DNA of 64,000 bases from NCBI RefSeq assembly GCF_029227915.1, contig NC_079881.1:12687501-12751500 (forward strand). Reading direction: 5' to 3'. A model generated the notes under the pieces. The model saw nothing but the letters and a program-made list of their open reading frames with translations. It was not told the origin of the DNA and did not search any database. Source of the DNA: Hydractinia symbiolongicarpus (taxonomy: Eukaryota; Cnidaria; Hydrozoa; Anthoathecata; Hydractiniidae). The stretch's first letter is position 1. Every line of letters starts with the position of its first letter. Made by a program: the position numbers and the translations under genes. Below are positions 52,187 to 63,545 of this stretch, in pieces.

Positions 52187-55100
52187 TTACTTGTACCAGT
52201 CTCCTTCATACCAGGCAACTTCATTTTTTGTTAAATTATCTAAAGTTTCAAATTTGAAATCTTCTGTGTGTCCACAAGTTTGACATTTCTCTAGAGCATA
52301 GTTGAGGTAATGTTGGTTAAAAACTAGAAGTGAAAAACAAAACAATTGTCATATATTTTAAGCTGCCACTGCACCTATTAAACAGCTTAAAATCACTTGT
52401 GGTTAAATTAAATTTTTGTGAAAACACTAAAACATATCCAATTAAATGCCCCTTTTGCTTAATGTTTATACTTATTTATGCATTTGAATAAATGCTTGTA
52501 ATATTGTAGAATATTATACTTTCCCATCTATTATAAATACATCAAATTTCTAGCAAAGAAAAAAATACTGACAGTTAATATTAGTAACTTTACAGTAGCT
52601 AGCTAACTGTTTTGTTGCCGTTTTAGATTTACGATAAAAGCCAAGACACAAAAACTCTCATTTCACGAACAAATTTATACATCATTACTTCCACTATACG
52701 CGTATCTCTCTAAATGTTACTTCTACTGAGTTCAAGTAAATATCCAGGAAAAATAATTTTATTAAAGTAAAATCAAAATTATATCAAATTTTAAGCTTTA
52801 TAAGCAGCATTTGTAATAGCATTTGGACTTCAAAATATTCCATATGGAAAGTTTTTAGACTTTTAGAGAGTATTGATTTTCCTAAGCAAGGGTCACATTT
52901 TAAGTTCTGAAGGGAAGGCTTGACAAAAAAATAAAAAAATACACATACTTTCAGAATTTAGAAAAAATATTGTAAGATGTCACAAAATCAATGAACATAA
53001 TATTGTTTATAAAAAATGACTTACAAAGTGTATTTGTACGTAAGAAAGTCCTGAAAAAGCTTTATATTTCAGAATCACTTAATATCAGGAAGAATAACAA
53101 ATATCTTACATTTCTTTAATACAGTAGAAGTCAATCAATACATTTAATAATAACAGAAAATACAAAGGAGCACAAGGAGACTTTAATTCAGAACAGCAGG
53201 AGTTTACACATAAGAGTATATTTGACTGGAGAATTGAAATTTGCATCTGAACGTACAAATCTAAAATTTCCTGTTTAAAAATATGATAGGGGAATTTTTA
53301 GAAACAGTAATAGATATTTGCTTTTTTGAAAATATGTTGTAATGTATCAAGTTGTCAGATTCAATTTAACCAACTATGTTGTAACATTGCTGTCTTTGGA
53401 TGCGACATGTTTGTTCTTTTCCATTAGAGGAACGCCAACTGACTGAATGTTTTTACCATTAATTTCTGAATCATTTGAACTCGTTGCATTTCCTCTTTTA
53501 TGTTCTTCATGAAGTGGAAGTTTAGTTTAAGAAAATATTTTCAACTTTTCCTATAACTATTTAATTTTTCTGTGATAAAGTGCTAGTTTCTCCCATTTTT
53601 GCATTGAAACTTCGATATTGCTGTTGATGATAATTTATTCCGTTATTCACGATCCTCTAAATATTTTTTTTAATTGCTGATTAACAGTTTCACTTTCATC
53701 TCTTTATTCTTCCTCATCCGGAGCTAAAAAAAAATAATAACTTTCTTAAAATAAAATTTTGTAAGTGTTATTTTGAGGACTCCAAATTTTTGTGGGAATT
53801 AATTTTTTAATTATGCGAGACCTTTTATCGAAACACAAAAAAAGTCTGGCACAAATCTTGATGATATCATGCATCTAAAAAGTAAGGTTCCCAGGTGAAA
53901 TTTTGCACTATAAACGCACAGGGGCTTAAGAGAAAAAAGTGCAAAGCTCCTTCTAAGACTTAAATTTATGGTGAAAGGTTATAATAAATAAGTCCATGGG
54001 ATTTATTTTAACAATGAACAATGTATCTGGAAAAAACATTTTTTTTTAATTTAAATTAAACAACCTTTCCAACAAAAATTTTCAGCAATTTCTCAAAAAA
54101 AATTTCCACTAATTTACATATTATCATGACATAACAAAGTGGGTTCATTTTAGGTAATTTTTCAACAGCCACATCTGTTATAGTTGGACATAATTATAGG
54201 ATTGCAAGTAATAAAAATTTATATAAATGTTATGACCACATTACCAACGGTTCATACCCACGCTCAAACGAGATCCAACAGAAACTATCAAGTGTGACAA
54301 GGAATATCTTGAGATATGTTTGAATAAAGGCAATTGCATCAAGACGGTTAAACACTCCACTGCCTTTATTCTATGGTCTTTCTTAAATACATAAACAGGG
54401 AATTTTTAAATTCCCAATCGCCTCTTTTACAAGATTCTTGTAATGTATTAAAATACTTAGCTTCTATTCTTAGCAATTACACAATTGTACCAATAAAGAA
54501 CACATCAGCAGGAAATTACCTGTAAATAATGAACGACCTTAATGTAACCTGTAAATAATGAACGACCTGTCTTCTTAATAATTAAAATTGCACATTTGAT
54601 GCATTACATGGACATATAAATAATTTATACCCAAATTCCACTCACATTTAATTACGAGAAGAATGGTGGCTTTTATCGTAGACACCCTATTGTCCTGCAA
54701 CAGTGTCAACCTATGAGTATTAGTATATAACAAACCAACTCATACCGATCTATATCTCAACTGCACGTCTAATTATCAAATGTCCCACTCATTACTGTAA
54801 AAACAGTCTACTTAGTCAGTGGAGAAGTGACTGGGGGATAGTTATCACAAATAAACAACGCCCTACTTGCAAATAATTACTCATAACAACTCATAACAAA
54901 CCACTAAGAATTCTCTACTTAAAATGCTTCCTATGTAAATAGATAACAAAACTACTTGTATAATGCTCTCTCTTCTCTAAAAAGACAACAAAATCAATAA
55001 AAAATGAGAGAAAAAAGAATTCTCTTTAATAGATGTTTGCCCCCATATCCCCTTTTGTCTCTATTTTTTCTGCCCCTCACCTTAGGTGCAGTCCTTTACA

Positions 55101-56094
55101 TTATAAAAGCAAAAATATCCAATTTATTTCTTTGTAACAAAAACTAAATTAAACATGTGCCCTCCTATTGAACTCCTTTGTTTGCTGATTTTGTTACAAA
55201 CTTTGGTTTAAAAAGAAAGCAAAATATGCTTTAAAATGAGTCATGGAGTCTTTGCAGAGAATATAAATATAATTCATTAGATTTATGGCAAGTAATCCCA
55301 AAAAACAATACCTCCACACCCGCTTTTTTTTAAAAATTCAGTAATAATGCAGGCAAGCTCTTTAATAATCACGGACACCTCAGACAGTGATTTTCTTTGC
55401 CTGAAGAAACACCTGGTTCTAACATCATCTTCTTAAATTATAAGACATGGGTGACCTGCAATGTAAATCTTTTTTTTCATTGCTTGCAGAAACATTGCAT
55501 ATTTTGAAACCATGTATTAAAAGTTGCTAAAATGCAAAATTTTGCCCACACGAAATAAAATCGCGAAAAAAAAAACACTTGCGAAAACTCATTTGTATTT
55601 CGAGTTTAAGCTTAAGAAGAAATAATCGAAGCGTTGTAATGTGGAGCGATAATGAGTGCATATATGCCAGCGACATGGCTTAGTGGATATTGTGAAGTTG
55701 GTAATTTAGTGTTATTGAATGTAACTATTGTATGAAATGGTATGTTAGGAGTGTTAGAAGTGAGGTTTCTAGGAATACATATAGTGGAAAACTAATGCTA
55801 AAATCACTTACACTGCTTTCTGTATCCAAAACAACACCTTTGATGGCTACTAGCACATTCTATTTCAGGAAAAATTCCACCATCCCATACTCCTTTATCT
55901 GAGAGTAACCCACGTAAAGTACAAGGTATTCTATTTAACTGTCGAAATTTATATAGCAGAGCTCTGGCTTCTTTTAAAACAGCAGAACCATCAAATTTCA
56001 TTGCCATATCTGTAAAGTATTGAAGCATTTCGTCTGCACCCTGTTTTTTCTCTAAACATATGTTTCCATATAGGCTAACCAGAGCAACACAAAT
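52187..56094 (-). CDS. 3' end of an unrecognised host gene (two exons)
   Basis: Exon 56094-55812 (acceptor GCATTTAG, donor GTAAGT, phase 0 to 1) reads ICVALVSLYGNICLEKKQGA, then DEMLQYFTDMAMKFDGSAVL, LNRIPCTLRGLLSDKGVW and SSHQRCCFGYRKQ. It joins in phase with exon 52323-52187 (acceptor CTTCTAG), which reads FNQHYLNYALEKCQTCGHTE and ends NEVAWYEGDWYK stop. A C-x2-C-G-H motif and a run of Cys/His (CASSHQRCC) suggest a small zinc-binding site near the C-terminus, with helical sequence before it. Upstream exons were not found within the window. I do not recognise the family. Confidence 0.7.
53374..53520 (-). other. Orphan reading frame in the intron (48 codons, no start)
   Basis: Minus strand reads LPLHEEHKRGNATSSNDSEI, then NGKNIQSVGVPLMEKNKHV and ASKDSNVTT stop. 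Composition is that of a real protein tail. A possible acceptor lies at about 53725 with PDEEE and ESETVNQQLKKIFRG after it, but stops intervene. Possibly a decayed exon. Confidence 0.3.
54518..54568. repeat. Two-unit tandem repeat, period 29 bp
   Basis: ACCTGTAAATAATGAACGAC occurs at 54518 and 54547. Confidence 0.9.
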
Positions 56095-56099
56095 CTAAA

Positions 56100-58347
56100 T
56101 GCAATTAAGATTATAATACAAATAAAATTATAATACTTAAACTTTTTAAGCACATTTATTATAGTGTACAATACTTTAAAATCTAGCTACAATCCCGTTA
56201 TTAAAATAAATCCTTAATTTCAAGAATCGTTTCCACACGCAATCATTTACAGCCTGTTCATACTAGAACCACACACTTTGAACTTTTCCAAGTTCACTTG
56301 TCAATATTCACAAATGGAATTAGGTCTTAGTAAAATTTAAAATCTAACCGGTTCTACAGTACAGTCTAAATGTAAGCTCCAAAGTACGAGCATTATAACA
56401 CTTTTTCATGGATATATTATTTTTTTATCGTAATTACTTAATAATCTTTAGGAGAGCTATGTTGTGAGTGATATAACAAAAGTCTTATGATAAAACCATA
56501 CAGTAATTATTTTCTCATAACTGCAAGTTTCATTGTTAAACTTGTTGAAAATAAAATCTCCCTCACTGCAAAGTAATGTATCACTGCAAAGTAATGAGCT
56601 CAATCCCTGCAATTTAAGAAGAATGGCGTATAATAAACAAATCACTCAAAAAGTCAAGGTAGGTGTAAGATCATTAAACACGCTTTAGAACCATATAAAT
56701 GTGTAGACAACCTGTTTGGGAATAATTAATTAGATTTAAGACATTCTTAGATACATACAGCAGTTGGGAAGCCAAATTAGTTATCATTTTTGCATATCTA
56801 GCTAGCTGTAGTGGATTATATGGCACGCAGATATCAGTTCAAAATCTTTGGATATGTTATCAGGGTAGACATTACATGTAGCCTCGTCAGTTCTTTTTAT
56901 TAATATTTATTATTCTATCATGTCAGAGAGGAGCCAAGGAAAAGTCACTTTTGAACTACGCAAGACAATGGCCATGTCACTATGGGCAATAGCTCAGCAT
57001 TAATTGCACATAGCCAACTATCCCCAAGAAGCTTGTTTTTAAGCAAATAAGTTGTGCATTCCAGTAACCATTATGGATTTGATGCAAGTAGAGTGACTTG
57101 AACTTTGGACCCCTCGTTTTTACTTTATTATCTCCACATACCACAACATTTTTGGAACAGAAAGCTTAGTTATGCAAATGAGTTGTGCAATGCTAGTAGT
57201 TATTATGTACTCTTTAGTAGTTACCCTCTTTGCCTTGGGCAAGTATTTTGGTGTGATTATCGTGTTATGATTACTGGCAGTACACGATGTCTGTCCAATT
57301 TAATTTCTGTCGAAAAATTTGTTGCAAGTTGCAAGTTATTTTACAATACAATATTTGTGTTTTTACTGAGGAACCAAGACAATTAATGATTAATTTGCTA
57401 CTTTTTCATTTTCATTTTCAGTATTCTTTTTGTCGGTAAAATAAATTCACTAAATCGAAAGATTGTTTTGACAAGGGAACAGAGACAACACGTGGAGCTA
57501 TATTTTGTTAAAAATGGTTACTAGCTTTATAAGGTAATTAATCCCTCTAAAGAGATTTTAAAATCAAATTTCGAAGCAAAATTAGCTAGTTCAAAAGGTT
57601 TGAAGTTTATTTTATTAGAAAGTTTGAGTTAAAAGCAAGGGTAAGTACTTATATAAAATAAATCATGGATATTCAATATAAACTTTGTGTCTTTTTCAGT
57701 TTTTCAACTCCTTCTTAAAAAATCCTTCTAAACATTTTATTTTATTCTATACCATTTATTTCAACAAAACATTACATTAAAAAAGAATATGAAAATCGCA
57801 CACGAAACTAATGTTGTTAGAAAAGTTTTAACTCGTACTAACTCGTCACATTTTTAAAAATATATTAGCCTTCTAAACATATTAACGAACAAAAAGCGTC
57901 ATTTTAGCCTTCTATGGTACCGTTTCAGTATTTTTTTTTAAAAATAAGACAACGTTTTAGTGTAGCAAAAGTACAAGAAAAAAGTTCTTGTAGCAAGCTT
58001 TTAACCTAATTTTTTGAAAGCAACATATGTAATAAACAACGTATTTCTATCAAATTCTGCAAATTTAAGGTATTTTTATTTAACTAATTCAATGTGTCAA
58101 TAAAAATGCGCAATGACAAGAAAATTTTGATAAAAAAAAATAAGAAAGTGAAGATTTTCAAAAATGCTATAAACTTACTGTATACAATCTTTTGATACAC
58201 ATTTTATATATCAATGGAAAGCATATATATTGCACTTATTGTTTATAAAAAAAAAGACTAAATGACATGTGGTGAGAATATAGGAGCAACAAACTTGGAA
58301 ATAAATTTGAGAAAATTTGTATGCACTGTGAAAAGAAATTCAAAATG
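56100..58347. other. AT-rich DNA, no gene recognised
   Basis: A 93-codon plus frame at 57105-57386 has no motif. A short GTAATGTATCACTGCAAAGT tandem pair lies near 56570-56596. Confidence 0.4.
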
Positions 58348-58637
58348 TTAAAGCTCAGCTTTGGTGTGAAAAAGTTCAAAAATATTTTTAGGATAAAGAT
58401 AAATATCACATGTTGCATTTGAATTTAGTTTGTTTCTTGTAGCTGAAGTGCTGCACATAACACAATTGCAGTCTTCAGCATGCCATACAACTAGGTGAGT
58501 CCCAGCTGCTACAACATTGGGTTTCATAATTACATGCATTTTATAATTGTCTGGTTTGCAAGTTTCTGCCTCATTTCTAAGTCCAGCAATAAGTGTCTTT
58601 TTAAAGTTCAAAAATGGTAGCACTAATTCCCTTCAAA
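58348..58637 (-). CDS. Unrecognised terminal exon with a cysteine-rich segment
   Basis: A minus frame reads ELVLPFLNFKKTLIAGLRNE, then MHVIMKPNVVAAGTHLVVW, HAEDCNCVMCSTSATRNK and a tail to AEL stop. It opens at a possible acceptor around 58637. The C-N-C-V-M-C cluster could bind a metal. No upstream exon joins convincingly. It may belong with the THAP-like fragment at 58975-59137, but that is speculation. Confidence 0.35.
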
Positions 58638-58974
58638 TCTAGTGAGACAATTTAATTCCAAAGGGTTACATTGACTACCTTCCACCATTTAATAGTTTTT
58701 CTGATGAATATGTTATAGTACGAGAATATTTGGTTCACACGATCACAACCATTCATGGAACAATGATAATTAAACATTTATAACAGCCAGTTTACGTGAA
58801 ACAACTCCTCTCTTATTTATAACATTCGCCTCTTCTTTACAGCATAAGTACATGCAGAAATTACCAGCTTGGATGCTCTTTTGTCTTTCCAGACTCACTA
58901 CAATTGTTCACTGGATTCAAAGATGGCTTAGGACCATAGTTATTAAAAAAGTCTTTGTTGAGGTAAATCTTTGT

Positions 58975-59137
58975 AGCTAAATAAACACTCCTAGTAAGCC
59001 GTCCCTTCTTTTAAGTTTGCCAAAAGTGCATGCGATGGATCAAAGCAAATGTCAGCGGTCATTAGAACATAAAATTATCTTAGTTGGTAAAGGATCTTTT
59101 CTTATTGCTTTAATCCATGCATTCCGTACATTTAGGT
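58975..59137 (-). pseudogene. THAP-type zinc finger fragment, decayed
   Basis: After an acceptor TTCCTCCTTTAG the minus strand reads DLNVRNAWIKAIRKDPLPTK and ILCSNDR, the W...AI...P-T...CS pattern of the middle of a THAP domain. A stop follows within a few codons, and shifted frames give FGKLKRRDGLLG. Both flanks of the domain are missing. Confidence 0.45.
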
Positions 59138-59887
59138 CTAAAGGAGGAAAATAAAAAAAAGTAAGGTAAAAAGGATGGACCAAATAAAGTAGCTATTTTA
59201 CCAGGACAAATTTTTTAGATAAAAAAAGCGAAATTAAAATATTAAAATCTATATTACGTGTAGTTGTATAGTGCTTGGGGGTACTGTTCTACTTATCATG
59301 TGACGTCATCATGTGTGCTCAAATCCCCTGTGCGTATAATTGATTAGGTTTTCCTTCAACAGTTACACTGACATTAGTAATTTTAGGATTGTAGAATTTG
59401 TAAAAGGTATTTCTTGCCCAATCGGCCTCTTTTGTATATAGTAATAGAATACCTTTTAGACTATTGGTGTATTGAAACTCATATTCCATGCTGTATCACT
59501 GTCTTTAAAGGGGACCCAAGATATAAAATGATGTTGGACTATATTATAGAGCTTAAAAGGTTGGTTAACAAGTCTTTTTAAATTTTTTAAAAAAGCTCTT
59601 TTCGTTCTCAAGATATTCACATTTAAAGAATTTCAGGTTTAATTATGTTGCATAAATTATGATGTCATATTTAAGTAATAGCAAACTTTGGACATTTTCT
59701 GTCATCAGTAATGTTAGACCTGTTAAGAGAAACTTCATGAATGCATAGATAATATATAGGCAAATTGATTAACATAATTTTTTTTGCCAAAGTAACACTT
59801 GTTTGCTGGTTTTTGGAAACCATACAGTTAATAGCTCATCTTTATCATATATATACTCCTGTTAGTATAGAAACGATAGATACGTCA

Positions 59888-60418
59888 ATGAATTCACCTG
59901 ATCAATTTCGCCTTGACACTCACAAAGACTTGATTAATTTAAAAAACAAGTATGAGGACAAGCAAACCAAATATTCAAGAAAAGGTGAAAGATTAAGCAA
60001 TGTATCTACTTCAGTATCTATAGTTTCTATACTAACAGGAGTATCTGGCTTAGTATCTGGTAACAGCAGTAAAGCTACCATATCTGGTAGCTTTACTGCT
60101 GTTGGCATACATTTTGGGGCTGCCCCGACAGAGGTTGCCACCGTAGCAACTGCTGTATCATCGGTATTAACATTTTATTGCAAAAAGTATAACAAAAAGA
60201 TTGCTAAAACTGTTGAGCTATTAGACAGATTGATCACTTTTATTGGCAAATTTTAACTACTTATCAGTAAATCATTAACTGATGGTTTTGTTATGGATTC
60301 AAATGAATTTATTAATCTTGAAGTAATGAATGGTATTGGAAACCGTGACTATAAAATGAAATCAACTATCGAAGAAAATTATCAAAAAACAATTATAGAT
60401 TACAAAATTTAAGAAAAA
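59888..60418 (+). pseudogene. Gly/Ala-rich membrane-like protein of Polinton-type elements
   Basis: The preferred start is the ATG at 59888 (MNSPDQFRLDTHKDLINLKN); the frame is also open upstream to 59765. A basic helical segment (KYEDKQTKYSRKGERL) precedes two hydrophobic small-residue stretches (VSIVSILTGVSGLVSG and TEVATVATAVSSVLTFY), followed by KKIAKTVELLDRLI. The frame stops at 60256, but the same frame continues after it with ISKSLTDGFVMDSNEFINL to 60418, so TAA at 60254-60256 looks like a premature stop. Similar proteins accompany integrases in cnidarian elements. A role in membrane or particle is a guess. Confidence 0.5.
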
Positions 60419-60471
60419 AAGTAGTGTTGCCATGAATTGCTGTATGTTTTTTAACTGCTTGTATTATAAGA

Positions 60472-61438
60472 ATGGATGATAAATTCAATCAGATATACTA
60501 CTTTGATAGTGGCTACTGGAGAGGTAAAAGTGCAATAAGTAAGTTAGCTAAAAAAGCTGGTACAACTAATGAGGAAACGGAAAAATGGCCACTGTATCAA
60601 ATATATCTACCGGCACCAAAGTATGTTGCAAGACCTAATTCTTCATATTCTATTTATGCTACACCTAATGATATACATCAGGTAGATATCTTGTATCTTT
60701 CACATGATAAGTATAAAAGAAAAACATATAAATATGCTCTCTGTGTTGTAGATGTAGCCAGCAGATACAAATCAGCATATCAACTAACCAGTAAAAGCTC
60801 AAAAGAAACTGCTGAAGCCTTTGATTGGATATGTTAATACAGAATTAAAATTCCCCAAAACATTGATTTGCGATGCTTGTAAAGAGTTAGCATAATGTAA
60901 TAATACCACGTGGTGATCCCAGCCAGCATAGAAGTCAAGGTATTGTCGAACAATTTAATAAAACATTAGCAAATAGACTATTTAGTTATCAATACCATAA
61001 AGAGTTTGTATATCCATCAAAAAGTAATAGAAATGGGTTGGTAGATTGGTAGAACCAGACTGATTGATATAAAACCTGTAGACGCTGTAAAACATACTTT
61101 AGTGAAGCAAGGATTTTCACAGCCCATTATGGTGATAATGAAACATTACTTGATGTTGGTACTAATGTTAGGTATCTATATGAGCCTAGTGAATTAAAGG
61201 ACAAAAAGGTGAAAGACGCTCTACTGATCCAATATGGTCAGTGGATGTATATAAAATAAAAAATAGATACATTAAAAGTAATAAACCAACATTTTATTAT
61301 TTGGATGGTGGTCCTAAGAGATCCTTTGTTTTTAAAAAGCTTGCTTCAACCCATTTGGAATCCTTAGATATTTTAGGCATGGAATTATTTTTGCATAATC
61401 ATTCCTATCGAATGCTTGGAATATCTTTTTCAACGTAA
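60472..61438 (+). pseudogene. Polinton-type retroviral-like integrase, broken
   Basis: The first frame starts MDDKFNQIYYFDSGYWRGKS. The catalytic core has D1 in HQVDILYL (60685-60687), YKRKTYKYALCVVDVASRYK, D2 in LICDACKE (60872-60874) and E in GIVEQFNKTL (60958-60960), giving a DDE triad. The C-terminal part (TDPIWSVDVYKIKNRYI and FYYLDGGPKRSFV, 61220-61325) resembles the chromo-like tail. At least three frame breaks (about 60838, 60890 and 61050) and small deletions inactivate it. It would have integrated the element with its inverted-repeat ends. Confidence 0.75.
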
Positions 61439-61650
61439 AGTAATAGTTTATAAAGCTCTTTTTATTATTTGGTTTGTGCTTATTATTTATATGCTACCTA
61501 TAACAGTAAATAGATGTTGTACTCGATCACGTTCCTCTATTGCCAGATGTAGAAACGGTTGATTCATTAATGTAAAATAAATGTAAAATATGCTATTTTT
61601 TTAGGACATCAACTTGTTTTTCTTTAATAGGGATTCTAGTATGGGAATAC

Positions 61651-62058
61651 TTAGTGATAGCGTAATTGTATACTAAATTGTGTATTATTAATCTGGTCCC
61701 GCAAGGATTTTACCACATCATTGGGTACAACTTGATCTTGTATACATAGGAAATGTTTCAGAATCACAGTGAAATTCCTATCTCTCTTGTATATGCACTC
61801 CTTCCGAAAGGTACAATGTTCAAACACACTGTATGAAGGTATATAAACCGGAATATCATTAACTACACCACATTTTGGACAAACTAGTGTAGATGATGTT
61901 CTGCTCTTTATCTTTTTCACATCACAAGCACAATCTATATGATCTTTATCATCCTTATCATCAGTATCTCCAAAATAATTATCCATACGATACCCTATAT
62001 AATCAAATAAATCCACATCACCCAATTCCAACATTTCTCTATCTGTACGTTTATTCAT
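61651..62058 (-). CDS. Zinc-ribbon protein resembling viral late transcription factor 3
   Basis: Intact frame of 135 codons on the opposite strand to the integrase. The acidic N-terminal part (DVDLFDYIGYRMDNYFGDTD) is followed by C-A-C (residues about 44-46) and CPKCG (about 60-64), a zinc ribbon, then KECIYKRDRNFTVILKHFLC and QVVPNDVVKSLRDQI. The Y-K-R...F...L...F-x-x-x-Q...VP pattern after a ribbon is reminiscent of the VLTF3 family of large DNA viruses and Polinton-like elements. The protein is shorter than those families and may lack its C-terminal end. It might control late genes of the element; this is inference. Confidence 0.45.
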   Translation of the reverse strand: MNKRTDREMLELGDVDLFDYIGYRMDNYFGDTDDKDDKDHIDCACDVKKIKSRTSSTLVCPKCGVVNDIPVYIPSYSVFEHCTFRKECIYKRDRNFTVILKHFLCIQDQVVPNDVVKSLRDQINNTQFSIQLRYH

Positions 62059-62619
62059 CTGTACTATACATACAACTTATTTCCTTAAGTTTTAAATTGA
62101 CCATCAATTGATGACATCATAGTGGCCATTATTTGATAAAAAAACAATATCCAGGGTATACCACAGGTTGAAATATATGTCATTGCCAGGGACCTCAAAT
62201 GGTATAAATGATAACAACACAGGCCTCTCAAACATTTTTTACAGAAAAAAAAAATAACAAATAATGATAACCATGATGATAACCACCAAAATAAGTAATT
62301 AGGGAGAGGGGGAACGACCACACATGATGACGTCATATGATTTAAGTAGTACAATACTTGGGGTGTCCGAGCTCACTTTTGCAAAAAGTGTGCTCGTACC
62401 CCCCAGTACTATACTATTCATGTTTAAACTAACACATCATTTAGGAATAAAAGAGAAATTTCTACAGTAAAAAACGTCAAAAGTAATTCAAATTGTTACA
62501 AATGTCAAATTACGTGATTAAATTGAGAATTTGAGACCATTAATCAATGGTTTTAAACATTTGATATATGTGACGATTCCAGGGAATTTGATAACAAGCT
62601 ATTTAGCCATAACTTTTCA

Positions 62620-62820
62620 TTATCGATCACTTATAGCGCCTGATCGCTAAGAAAAAGTTTTATCGATAATTTAGATTAAAAATATAAAATTATCGATAAA
62701 TATCGCTGAGGGATTTTCTTTTTTATTTATCGCTATTTATCGTTACTTTGCTAGGGCTAAATTAGTATATATTAAAATAATAGTGACAGCGATACTTGAT
62801 AAATGCTAGCGAGCTAAAGG
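62620..62820. repeat. TATCGATAA-rich patch
   Basis: TTATCGATAA or close variants occur five or more times (62640-62810), with TAGCGA words similar to those in the MITE at 36249. Possibly a decayed MITE lying between the integrase element and its duplicated piece. Confidence 0.35.
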
Positions 62821-62847
62821 AAGCCAAGTTTTGATCCCTTGCTGCGA

Positions 62848-63073
62848 TGGTATTGGAAACCGTGACTATAAAATGAAATCAACTATCGATAAAAATTATC
62901 AAAAAACAATTATAAATTACAAAATTTAAGAAAAAAAGTAGTGTTGCCATGAATTGCTGTATGTTTTTTAACTGCTTGTATTATAAGAATGGATGATAAA
63001 TTCAATCAGATATACTACTTTGATAGTGGCTACTGGAGAGGTAAAAGTGCAATAAGTAAGTTAGCTAAAAAAG
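62848..63073 (+). repeat. 226-bp duplicate of the integrase gene start (copy of 60331-60556)
   Basis: Nearly identical over its full length, with about three visible substitutions and no gaps. It includes the tail of the Gly/Ala protein and the first 28 codons of the integrase, then diverges abruptly after CTAAAAAAG. Confidence 0.95.
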
Positions 63074-63366
63074 TTGCTGCGAAAAGTTTCATGCACATGA
63101 GAAAAAACACTGTGTATGAAAGCTAAATAGTTCTTTATTATTATTTTTGTTTGATCTGTGTTATTTTCTTCTTTTTAGATAATTATTTTATAGATAAGGA
63201 AAGCAATCAGAAGATACAAAATTGACCAAGAAAGTTTAGCTAGTTACCTTGATTTTTAGTCAGGATAAATTTTATTTTTTATACAATTATAATCTAGAAA
63301 ATAAAGCAAGAGGATAGCCGTCGAACATGTGGATAGTTATGTGTTTTGTTTACTTCAACAGCGCTT

Positions 63367-63545
63367 TTTCATGTAGTTCTTGTTCTAAGAAAATGTATCA
63401 CTTTTTCTTTTCAAAACAAAGTTTGTAACAAAATCAGTGAAGCAAGGAATTTAATAGGGCACGCGTTTCATGTACTCTTTGTTACAAATAAATAAAATGT
63501 GTCACTTTCTATCCAAGACAATTTTTGTAACAAGGCTGGGGAAAG
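63367..63545. repeat. Diverged tandem duplication, period about 101 bp
   Basis: TTTCATGTAGTTCTTGTTCT...TTTGTAACAAAATCAG and TTTCATGTACTCTTTGTTAC...TTTGTAACAAGGCTG share order and wording. Confidence 0.6.

Larger units (their letters stand above)
59260..62420. mobile_element. Compact Polinton-like element, about 3.15 kb, with integrase
   Basis: Left end GTATAGTGCTTGGGGGTAC (59266-59284) with CTTATCATGTGACGTCATCA behind it matches the inverse of the right end: GTATAGTACTGGGGGGTACG read from 62413 inward, and CATATGACGTCATCATGTGT at about 62318-62338. The right arm carries about 40 extra bases that repeat the outer motif. Inside are a Gly/Ala-rich protein, an integrase relic and a zinc-ribbon protein. 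Typical Polintons are 15-20 kb with polymerase, ATPase, protease and capsid genes; none of those are present here. No clear 6-bp target duplication was found. Confidence 0.65.

Noticed and set aside
57105-57386. 93-codon plus frame
   Set aside because: No recognisable domain, no splice or promoter context; likely chance in AT-rich DNA.
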